Origin: Branchiostoma floridae
Lineage: Eukaryota > Chordata > Leptocardii > Amphioxiformes > Branchiostomatidae
Reading direction: 5' to 3'
Length of the DNA stretch: 64,000 nt
Assembly: GCF_000003815.2 (NCBI RefSeq)
Contig: NC_049986.1
Coordinates: forward strand, 6,916,028 to 6,980,027
Of this stretch, positions 1 to 12,100 are shown piece after piece; the stretch's first letter is position 1, and each line of letters opens with the position of its first letter. A model generated the notes under the pieces. It did no database searches and was not told the origin of the DNA. It worked only from the letters and a program-made list of their open reading frames with translations. The position numbers and the translations under genes are program-made.

Positions 1-53
1 CTGTTTCCATCCATGCATGACAAGAACGGTAAGTTATTGTTAATGTTACTTAC

Positions 54-120
54 TTCCACCAGCAGTAACCTGCTATTCCCAGTCCAATAACTCCCAGCAC
101 ACTGCAGCCCACCACAATGG
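54..120 (-). CDS. NPDC1: NPDC1-like exon 5: transmembrane segment
   Basis: The acceptor is ATTTTTCAG at 121-123 and the donor GGAA|GTAAGT; the exon is 67 nt, phase 1 in and phase 2 out. It encodes AIVVGCSVLGVIGLGIAGYC and then WWK: about 20 uninterrupted hydrophobic residues followed by aromatic and basic residues, a single-pass type I span. NPDC1 has the same span ending in CWC followed by basic residues. The following cytoplasmic exons are outside the window. Confidence 0.75.
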
Positions 121-3100
121 CTGAAAAATAAGTGAAAAAACATTTTATGACAGGAACAAAATTCTGCAAACTGAATAATCAAAAAAGGTGTTTCCAACTT
201 CATGTTACATTTCATGTTCAATTGCGACGACTAAAGAAAAATAGCATAACGACATTTAAAAATATGCAATCTATTGAGCAAGAAAGATGTAATTTCAACA
301 AGGACTTCAAAAGCACAGCTTTATGATGGTCTGCATGGGTGGTTACGACAACGATTTACGCTGAATTCAGAAGAACCCCCTACGTATTACGCTAAATCAA
401 GGAAGGCAATTACACTAAATTTGGTCGCCTCGCTACGAATTACGTAGATAAGATGTTTTTCCCTACGAATTACGGGAAATAAAATAGGCTGCCTACGCCT
501 TACGGAAAAGAGCATGCAGACCCTCCTTTATGGCCAGATGGCATTGGAAGCTTACCCAGGAAGAGGATGTCGTTGATGCCATGTGCGTACTGGGTCGCTG
601 CAGGGGGGGTGTTTTTCTGAGGCTGGGCCTTGGGGCTGGAGCCCTGCTGTTCTCTCTGAGTTGTCGTCTGCTCTCCTCTCACTTCTTCAACATGGTTATT
701 TCCTTCTGCAGAATGGAACACACACAACAAGCACTAATTAGCATAAGTATCACTACATTCCAGCCAGGAGAGACACCTATCCAGTCATGATTGTACTGCA
801 GAAATTTTGATCACCTGCGATCAATCATCCAAACAATGCTATAGCAGAAGAGACACCTATCTCATCATACCTGCACTGCAGAACCTCAAGTACTAACAGA
901 GAAAAGTACAAATTTCCTATTTCCTGCCTTCCAAAGAAGCAATGTTTCTAACTCTGGGAACTTAGAGCAAAGTCCCTCTGTATGAAGTTAGACTGACATA
1001 ATGTTCGAAAGTTCAATAATAATGCAGCTGTAACAGTGGGGTTCAAGGACTGCTAAACTGAAGATGCCATATGCAGGGCTCGAAATACTGGGTGCATGTG
1101 CACCCAGGTGCACCCAAAATTGGAACTGTGCACCCAATTTTTTTCAGTGGGTGCTCAGGGTGCACCCAAATATTTTCTTAGGTTTATGTGTGGAAAGATA
1201 TCCAGTATACTATACATCATATTCTTGACATCTAAGTGTTAGAAAGATAGTAAATTAAAATGTCTGTCATGTTACTTGTTTAAGAATTTGATAGCTTGTA
1301 ACTAAGTTTTCTTATCAGTTTTTTGTTGACATTCTACTTAAATCTAAGTGGTGCACCCAAAATTTTTTTGGTGCACCCAATTTTTTAAGCTAGGTGCACC
1401 AGTGCACCTAATCCCAAAAATGAATTTCGAGCCCTACATATGGGTTAAGCCTTTTGGCTGAACAGTTTGCACGTCTGGGTTTGTACGCTTGGCTGCCGGG
1501 TTCGGCGCAATAGGTCGCAGGTTTGAATCCCGAGAGCGAGCTTGGGGTAAAAACTGTTCTAATTAACACTAGTGTTTCACAGCTTAAAATGTTAGCTGTT
1601 TTTTACAACAACAATGAGTGGGTCTGCTTTGCAGAAAGTAGTGTCTGGATATGAATTTATATATGTCACAGTACTACAGTATGTTTTATGGTTAATGTAA
1701 GTCACAACTGCTGGTTCACGGTGCCTGTTAATAATGATAACAGTACAGTGGAAGCCGCTTAATTGCACACCCAATTTGCCAGCAAAGTCGGTGCAATTAG
1801 CCGGCGTGTGCGATAATGCGAAGTTACCCAGTTGGACCGCACCACCACGGGATTTGGGGATTCCGTGCAATTGACCGAAGTGTGCATTTATCCGACGTGC
1901 AATTAACTGGCTTCCACTGTATAATAAATCACTCCAGATGAAAATTACAACAACCGAACCACATAACGAGGATGGAACCATGAAATACAGCCTGTCTGGA
2001 AAAACATGTACAGTAATGAAATGTACCAAACTGAATGCAGCATCAGTAATGCTGAGGAAATTTAATAGGTTTTCATGACAATCTTGAGAAGGCCTCTATA
2101 ACAATGTAATTTTGATGTGCCGGTATTATGGCACCCGTTGCAAGTTACATGCTTACTAATAGAGGACTGACGGATCTCGAGTTATCTTTTTTAGTTTCTG
2201 TTACCGCAGTTCACTTTTCAAAACTCTATAACTTTGGTGGGATATATTTCAGCCACTCAAGTTGCAAGTATGAGAGTCGATGTAACATACAACATGCCTA
2301 CTAGTAGGGGACTGACGGATCTCGAGTTATCTTTTTTAGTTTCTGTTACGGTAACCGCAGTTCACTTTTCAAAACTCCATAACTTTGGTGGGAAATATTT
2401 CAGCCACTCAAACCGACATAGCATACTTTTAATCAAAACAACAGAGTTGCTGTCATTTCAATTTTACAGCAATTTTTTTCTTCTTATATTGATGCATGAA
2501 AGAATGAAATCCAAGAACATTAATGTGCTGTTCTCTGAGGACGTTCTGATTTGACATTTCTAAATGCTTTTAAATCCATGCAAGGAAAGAAGCAGACTCA
2601 TCCTGACATACTGTCATCTGTGATATTTTCCTAGGGTTTGAGCTTAAAAGCAATGAATATCAAATTTACAAATTTCTTGGAAAAAAACATAGTCTCATTT
2701 GTACCATGAGTAACTGAATTGAAAAGCCCCACTCTGAAAACATTTCCTGATAATGGCATGTCAGCTTAGATTTGACTCCGTAGGTTGTCTATTTCCTCCT
2801 GATTGTCAATTTCCAGTGAAACACGGGTCGTATAAAAGAGATTATTTCTACTTACCAGTTGGTTGAATCCAAGTTAACGCTATGTCAACCCAATGGATAT
2901 AGCAATCTCTCTTTGAATGAAAGTGCCAACAGTACTTACTACAAACTTTCTGCAAAACTTTTCTCAAAACACTACTGGTAATACACACGTACTTGCACTA
3001 CACATCAGTGCATTCTAGTAATGTCTTCCTTTTCACTGCACTAATCGAGCTACGAGTACGAAAGTAAGAAATGTCATCTTCATTATAGTGAGGCACAGCA

Positions 3101-6100
3101 AAACCACTTTAAGAGTTTCTTGCAATTTTTAATCATTGCTTCAAGGAAAGGATATTGTCCCAGGAGACAGTGTGAATGCTACAAATGTTAAGGCCAGATG
3201 GTGCATGTACCATACAAAAGGGACAAGTTTGGACTCTGGCATTTGAAAAGGGTAATTATCAGCATCCTTGAAGCTAGAAGATGCTTACTGCATACGGATA
3301 TACTGATGATGTACCACTGCATTGACGTACTAGTAGGATTTTCATAATAATAGAATACTTTGCATATTAGTAAGGGACTTTGAAGAAAATATACAATGTG
3401 CCTGTGAATAACATTACAGTCCACACTACACCATACCACATACTTTTCTTTTTAATGAGTTTGCTCAGTGCAAGGCCATTGACCACTTCTTGGCACTGAA
3501 CTACCCTCTTCTCTTCTTCTTAAGTCAGAAACATCGAGCTTCGGCAAGTTCTAATAATTGAATCAATAGGCAAAGCAGTAGTTACGAGGCTGCTTGGGAA
3601 ATTCCCTACTAGTACCCCATTGGGCCAGAATGGTTTGACACACCCACACTGGGATGTTCCCCTACTCTTTTTTGCAAGAAGTGTGGCAGGTTCTTTTATG
3701 TGCCCAATGTGTGGCTCTCCCCGAACACGGGACCTCCATTTAATGTTCTGAAAGATTCCGAGGGATGGCCCAAGCCAAAGCTAGGTACTCATTTTTCACC
3801 TGACTGAGGTGAGGAAAGTCAATGTAAAGTGCCTTTCCCAGGGGCACAACATCGGTGACAATAATTGGCAGGTTTTGAACTCAGGACCTCCTGGGACTGA
3901 GCCCAAAGTGCTGCCGATTACGCCACGCGATCTCACAGTGCATAATGCATTATACTTATGGTATGTCAGTTACAGTCAGTGCCTTACCGTCATATTTTCC
4001 AGCGGTCGTCTGCCGTTCGTTCAGCAGCCTGTCCGTGATCACATCGATGTCTGGAAGAACGTTTTTCTCTCCCTGATCTGTGGAAACATAGGACGAGGGA
4101 CACTCCCGTCAAAACTTTGACACTAGACAGATTTGTTACAAAGTGCTCAACAAACAATTCAGAAATTGACTGTGATTTATAAACTTTTTCTCATCATTGA
4201 AGAGTTTCATCAGTATGAATACAGTCACTGCAATATTCTTCAAACAGTGATGGTTTTAAAAGACCGTCACTGTTTGAAGAATATTGTAGTTATAACTCTT
4301 TCTCATCACCTTTCATCATGCTAAGATACATGTGGTCAGTGGGTACTAGATTCGTATTGGTTGGTGATAGCCCTTTGATTGGACACCCCAATGCCTCACT
4401 GTATGTTGTGATGACACAAAGGTTAAGGGTTGTTGTTACATAAACTTGTACTCAAGTAAATCAATACTTGTCTTGGAGTCAATACATGAAAATTTGTAGA
4501 AAGAGCTCAGTTGTTGATCGGCCCTTACAATTTCTCATATTTTTTTTCCTACATACAAGTAAGAAAAGAGTCTCTTATCAACACTGATATCAAGATTCTT
4601 ACAACAAAGGCAAGAGACTCACAACAAAGGCAAGAGACTCGCACCACATATCCTTTAAGGGATTGATATAACTTAAATTCAGAACATACAATTCGAAAAG
4701 CAAACTGAAGGCATTCTAAAACTTGACCTTTTGAGTAAGCACATATGTAGACAATAAGTAGGGTTTCAGCTTTTGGTAAATCACACAGAATCCTTTTATA
4801 GTTTGGTAGACCATTGGTTTGGAAGATGACTCATAAGACTTATAGTGTACAGTCTTGATAGGGCGGGAGGGGGGGGTGAGGGAGCTCTCACCTGGCTTCT
4901 AAGTCCAAATGCTTTTAAAGTTACTGTATAAACATTTCTATATCTCCTTCAACAAAATGTATAGACGCTTGTAAATGTTGAAGGTGATGGCAAAGCAGAA
5001 GGTGTAAAACAAGCTTGCATCTTGTAATACTCTGCCCTTTTCTAGATTTCCAAACACTGACAGATTATCTTTAATACCACTGCATTATTTTACATATGCA
5101 GGCACGTCTTACCTTTGCATGTGTACCGGTACAAAAACGGTACCTGAAAAAAATCAGTGGACCAGATATTGGACCCATTCAAAAATGAGCAGATTATATC
5201 GGCAGGCATTCATGTGTTTTGGGGCTTACAGGTCCAAGAAAAGGCGAAGTAGGGGAGAGTTGGTGGTCATTTTTACCAAGCTTCTGTGGTCAAACTTGGT
5301 CTAAGACGAAGGCAGTTAGTGCTGTTTACATGAGAGTAAAAATGCCAATGGATATCGGATACTCCTCTTAACAGAACCTTTGTTAGTGAAAAACTTCACC
5401 AAACACAATCATTTGTAGCGAAATGGACCTGGTTCTTTTGAGTATCGCCCTGACAGTCATAAGTTTTCACAGATAATTTAGGTCCAGGTTCAGGTCCAAC
5501 AACAGTATCCACCCCTAAGCGTCAGTGTACAATATCAAGTTATGTGCCGATCATCTCTACTGATAGCTTAGACCATTAAACTCAATTCTTAATTCTTAAA
5601 TTAATCAACAGGCCAATCAATAAGCAGCAAAACATATTTAGGCTAATATATCACTTGCACTGGATCCTATGATCCAGTATACTAAGGAATGAACCTAATT
5701 CATGGTACCTGATGGCATTCCTACCTCTCAACTCACAGCTACTCATACAGGAAGCTGCTTCCTGTATCAGAAGCTGAGAGTAGAAGTAGAAGGAATGCCA
5801 TCCGAATCCCAAATGTGGTGCATGCCCAAGTGTTCTGATCAACGCACANNNNNNNNNNNNNNNNNNNNNNNNNNNNNNNNNNNNNNNNNNNNNNNNNNNN
5901 NNNNNNNNNNNNNNNNNNNNNNNNNNNNNNNNNNNNNNNNNNNNNNNNATGTTTGTGATGTACAATTGTTTCTTTATAACTCATTGACATCATTTTCAAC
6001 AGTTCTTTCCATTAAGGCTTCATAGTAAAAACAAATGCAATGTACACAGTTTATAAAACATTAACAGAGTAACACATCATCTGATGATTTTAAACATTGA

Positions 6101-9100
6101 CAGAATACACAGACATCACGCATGTAAAAAGACTCCAATAACTTTGCGTATCCCTATATTTACCTCCTTGCCGTGTTATTGCAATATACCACACAAAAGC
6201 TCCGGTTCAAATCAATATTAGCCATTGTCGCAGTGCAGATTTACTTTTTTTAATGAACACATTCTGCTCATACCATTGTAGCTCTGTACTCCTAAAACAC
6301 AATGAAAACTTCATTGCCCATAACATTTCCAATGCATACATTGAAGTCTGCACTACCATCTTATATAATTCCAGCTGTGTAGGGTTTATCCTAGCTATTG
6401 TGAGGCCACGAAACCTCCAGAAAACAAGAGCCTTTGTTCACGTTCGGTTTCCTAGGTGACCATTGGCGTAAGCTGATAAACTTTCCATCACGAACACACA
6501 TGGCGAGTGGGTGCAAACCATGGCGACAATGGCTCGTGGTCTCTCAGCCAACACAGGAACAACAGCGACAGGCCGGCTCTATTGATATTAATGATAAGCG
6601 CATTCTGCAAAGGGTAACTGCCATTTTGAAAGTCAATTTGTGACTTGGGTCAAGAGAGCCACCTGTAAATGAGGACTAAGTCCTTGTAGCTTGAAAACAT
6701 TTTACGGTTCAAAGTTCTTAGGCCCAGGAAAAAATGGTATGTTTCTGGTTCTTGTTCTGAAAAAATCAGGGTCGGTCGGTACACCTCAAAAAAAGTCTGG
6801 GTCAGCAGTTTTTTTCTAGGGTAGGTAGAGAAACATGAAACATTTTTCCCTAGGCCTTATGTCAAGCTGAGATCGTTAAAAAAATAATGGAATGGGTCAT
6901 TTAAAAAAAAATGGTGACCACCCAAGCTAGTCTGATCGTAATCATATCCAGTCACAAGCAACTGCAACCATTCAACACATTACTATGACAAACGTCAATG
7001 TGTATTTTGAGAGTTGTCCAGAAAGCCCCAACGAGGACAGAAACCAGAAGAGATCTCACACAATCAATCACCCCTTCAAGTTAATGTACTCTACATTGTA
7101 CACGTACTATCACACCTCATCATCTCTTCAGAAGTGAATCTTCGTGTGCGTGTACAATCCACTTCTGGCATGTTGATCCAAAAGTACCTACGTCATGAAG
7201 GAAGCTGGGACTTCATTCTAAGTATTTGATGGACTAACTTAAAGAAAAAAAAAAAAAAAAGGCTTGATCTTTTTCGCCCACAGATATCTACCAAGAAGTG
7301 TTCTTGTCCCGTTATAGGATGTCAGTCATTTTCCCAGGACTGTAGAAATCTATTTCAACTGGCATTTACTTGTTATCAAGATCAGAGTGCCACTATAAGT
7401 TTACTTTGCTCATAGAAACTACTTTTCTGATGGATGACGTTAATTCAAATACAGCCGTACAGGGCTAGATATACCGTATGCAAATGGCAGATTGGAGTTG
7501 TGCAACGAATCCTTGACTGTGGATGGACTGGTGCTCATACATATCTGTGTTGAGTTAATGTAATAGTATAATACATGTTAAATAAAAATTCATTCATTCA
7601 TTCATTCATTCATTCATTCATCCATTCGGTAATAGATGTATACAGCATGATACTGTATATTCTTGACGATATCCCATCTAACTATTAGTAAATGTTAGAA
7701 ACACAAAATAAAATTATAGAACATTAATATTTGGTGTATACATGTAGTATATTAAGTGACTTCAAAATTTACAAGTACTAACGTTAGCACTTCAAAATTT
7801 TTTGAAGTTGGAAACTTGATTAAATTCTGATTGAGGGGCAGTAAGGTTTACGGGCTGTGTTGACATTTTAGTAATGTTGTGAACCCAATTTTTACCCTGT
7901 GCACTCATTCCAAAAGATGAATTCCGAGGCCTGATGTAGTTATCAAAAACCATTTCCTGTTCCTTTATGTAGTGCCAATAGTTTTACCATAAAAGTCAAA
8001 GGGCCTCCTCTACATGGTCTTCTTGTTCACAATAGACAGTCATGGTCGTTTGAATTTTCAACAGGTCACATCCAGTGAGTTATACGTACAATATTGCACA
8101 ACTGATTTCATGGAGTGTTTTCTTTCCCCTTGGGCAGGGTCTTGATGGGTAATGACAACTTGTGGGAGCAAGCACTTCACACTACCGACAGTGATATCAG
8201 TTGAATGCATATCAATTCAAACTGCAACAAGTTTTGCTTTCGCATATAAAAAGTATCATTTGATTTGCATCATGAAGTCCTTGCTCCCGTTCAAGGTGAC
8301 TTTTTGTACTTTGGATGTTGTGTGAGAAAGGTCTTCAAACTTTGCTCAAAGTACGGCTAAAATGTTTCAGGCACAAACTTTTTGATAGTCTAAGTATTAA
8401 AGTAATATTCCTTTCCATGGCGTTGTCATATTCAGGCTTTTAGCTAGGATTTTATTATAGGGAATCACGGTAAGTGATATAGGCGCTACTATTTGTAGGG
8501 GTCCGGGGGCATCCACCTTCCATGGTGCAGAGTTTTCATATATAAGCTATCTTGAGGGGCAAAATTACTGTCAGAGAGATCACAGTAGAAGACTGTGACC
8601 ACATTAGCGACCTAGTGGAATCCCTGGTCAATCAGAATTTCATCCTTGTCAGAGGATCTGCTCCCTAGTGTAAGGGCGACTAGTGCTTCCAATTTCTTGT
8701 TATTTTAAGAATTTAAGCAAATCCAAATGACACCATGACGCCCAGGCTGCATGGCTTAAAGCCTGGTTATATTTAGTAGATTTGCTTTACAAACCATTTC
8801 CTGTCGTCTTTCAATTTTTGTGGCTACGATATTCTGTACGTCGGCTTCTCTATAGCTGTGACACATATAAATGTTTAAGGTGATGTCACGAAACTCCATT
8901 TCCAACACAAAAGGTGTCTATTTGATGGATTGCATCCGGATAGTTCCCATTCACAGAGCCATCAATGACATACTATATCTGTCCCCATGTGCAGTACTTG
9001 ACGTGCATTTGATGGATATGATAGCATGGTCAAAAGCTCTTCACAGTCACAGTCTACTTTATCATGGTTCCATTACACTTGCTCAAACAAAATCGGCATC

Positions 9101-12100
9101 CCATTTAGATGTGTAGCTGCAAAAGACATTTGCCTGTCCCTTTGATAAAAATAGACAGTTTTTGATGAGATAAAGCTTCGGGGCCAAGTCACTTTCGTAA
9201 CGGCCGGCGGCAACTGTGTCGGCACATTAATACTAGTAAGGTGGCAGCGAAATTTTTATTAATAAGCCTGCAACAAGATGCAAATTAGTTGCAAAACTTC
9301 TGCTTCTTCCCTCCTATAAAACTGTTGTGAATCTCAGCTATAGATAATATCCTATGTTTGACCCAGTGTTCTATCTTTACATGCCAATTTTGCAACCACA
9401 GGGGACATTTTTGTCCATCCCCAGCGTCAAACTTCCGTCAAAGAATGGAAGGACAGATGCTGGTTAGAACCCTGATTTGACTACAGATAAAGCTTTTCAC
9501 ATCTATACCATCAGACCTGCAGTACTAGTCTAGTGGCCACCTCTGCAGAAGAACTACTGTTGCTGCCCACTGCAGGCATTACATACTTCGTGGTCTCAAG
9601 ACTACTATTAGTACTACAGAGTATCTCAGTCTATACTGACCAAAGCATTATGAAACCTATCCATAAAGCAGACTACTTCATGTCTACTGTGACCATTTTT
9701 GTCAAGTCTGTTGAGTGTTTGTTGTAGACAGGCTGGACTGTCCGTCCTTTGACAAGGCTAATGTTGCAGTCTTCACGGGAGAACGGACCATTAACAACCA
9801 ACCACTTTACAAGTAATAGTGCTGGAACAGGGAAAGCTAGTATGATATAAATGTACAACGTGCGTCATGTGGTTGTTAGGCACACGGCCTTGTACAAACT
9901 TCCAACGTTACGCAAACAACTTAGGAGTGAGTCTTTAGTCACTTAGTGGCCTGTAAAGGTGACTTCCGTGGATCGAACGAGAAGCCGATCCCTACCATAA
10001 AAAATCCATAACGTGTTTATCAAAACAAGGAATGAATTTCAGGATGTGAGCACATTTCAGACTCCCATGCACATGTCCTTGACATTAGAATAGTCATCGA
10101 GCAAACAGTACGTTAAAATACATGGCACCTTAGGTCTACATGCACAAATCGTTCCTAAAGGTATTTATGAACTTAAAAAGTTGACACTCAGCCATTGTGA
10201 TCCAAAATTCAAAGTTTTGTCTTAAGTAAAATTTAGTAGGCAACCTAAATGAGTTCAAAGTATGTTTGGAGCAAAGGTTGCTTGTACAAATGTAGTTGAA
10301 GCCCACACTTTTAAGAAGATAACCTTTTTAATATATCATTCTCCTAAGGTTCTAAAATTCTCTTCCTACAAAAAGTCTTAAATAGAAAACAAATCCACCA
10401 GAGTTTTGTCTTAAATTTTGAATGTAGTAGGCAACCTAAATGAGTTCAAAGTATGTTTGGAGCAAATGTTGAATGTACTTGAAGCCGACACTAAAAAAGA
10501 TAACCTTTTTACTACTATAACATCATTCTGCTAAGATCCTAAAATTCTCGTCCTTAACAAAGTCTAATAGAAAACAGGGCCTGAGAGATTCTATTGGCAA
10601 GAAGCTTGACACCAAAAGGTGACAGGCATATTTTCGATCCTATGTAACTGTTTGAAGATGATTATCACACACACACTTTCCTGTGGTAGCTTGTCAACAC
10701 CTGAGGCCTACTTAAAGAAAGCACATCTAAGACCTTACCTTGTGAAGCAGGAGCCTGGCAGTGTACCCCCATCAAACACAAGAAAAAGGAGAGAATCCTG
10801 AAAATCTTGAAAATCACCATGATTCTAAAGTTTTTAGGATGGATTTTAAGCTGAGTGGTGCGCTGCTCTCACAGGCACACCGACCCGGACGTAGCCATTG
10901 TGCAAACAGTTTACGTTGACTGTTGAGTGTACTGCAACGTAGGATGAAGTAGGCGTGGTCAATGCAGTTCATGTTTTACATCACCCTTCCAATAGACTGA
11001 CTAAAATCCAATGCTCCTTGCTAATTGCAGCCTCAGTGCTGACTTACAATAACAGAAGGGGGCCATCAGTGCCCAACAGTGATAGACTGGCGGTATAACT
11101 TTAACACCAGAAAAGCGCATTGCATAACACATACAGCCAAATGATCGAGTAGGGTATAGAATACTCAGAACATAGAAGGCAACTGCATCTATTGGTACCC
11201 TTAAGAGAACAGAGTCACAAGCAATCCAAGGACTAATGTTAGTTCACCTTTATCCGTGGGGAAACCTATATCCGTTGCTTTTGAAAACAGATCTGTACTT
11301 AGGGATATTAAGTCGACAGACGATAGTATTAAACTTCAACATTTGGAATATATTGCAATTTGAAACCATGTCAAACTCCGTTGAATTGATATCCCTAAAT
11401 ATCGAGTTTTAGAAAACAACGGATATACATGTACAATGTGGGATGGTGTATCATCTGTTTGATAGTGATAGCAGGTATACTCAGAATGTACAATCATGTA
11501 CGTGTACATTGTAGAAACAATACTCATTTGTGTACTCTTTCGTAATTTCCCTTTACTCGATGTTCAAAGGGCTTCAAACCTTTGGTGTCTTGACTTCAAT
11601 AATGGCTGTAAACTTTGATACCTCCCCCCTAGTCATTATTACTGTGATACAATGTTAAGACTCCACATGGGGATCGTAAGAGGGGCTTGTCATGCAAAAC
11701 GCCATGTTTGAACTTTGGGATAAACGGAATAATAATTGCTTATACGGTTATACAACCTGAGAGAAAAGGTTTCTAGGAACAGCTGTGGGCAATGACATCA
11801 TAGAGCGGCCCCAGAACATGTGTTATAACTTACATCTTTTTATGCCCCCTGAACGTGTATACTGGACTTTGTATCACAAACAGCCTTTCATGTACAGTGT
11901 ATGTGCATATGTAACTTACGAAATTCTAAAGTTGCTGGGATTGAGAAAGCCATCAAAACATGAGCATTTATGGCTTGGAACACATATTTAAGAGTCAGGC
12001 AGCATAACATGTGACATTCGATCATAATGACGCGTAGAATTAAGGATATACAATGTACATGACACTACACGTACAGTACGCCCAATCAAGCAATAACAGC

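Larger units (their letters stand above)
706..3987 (-). other. NPDC1-like intron 3
   Basis: It contains the GGTGCACCC MITE (1074-1434), a tRNA-B-box-like fragment near 1522-1535, the pogo-like MITE (1746-1919), a tandem duplication (2137-2413) and a SINE (3605-3945). Nothing coding is seen in 2414-3604. Confidence 0.6.

Noticed and set aside
1440-1560. Another tRNA-derived SINE
   Set aside because: A B-box-like ggtttgaatccc is present at about 1522, but no good A box, core or tail could be linked to it.
1592-2029. 145-codon minus-strand open frame
   Set aside because: Covers the pogo-like MITE 1746-1919 and its flanks; no domain and no coding signature.
5651-6025. Open frames on both strands across 5849-5948
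   Set aside because: They consist largely of N read as unknown residues.
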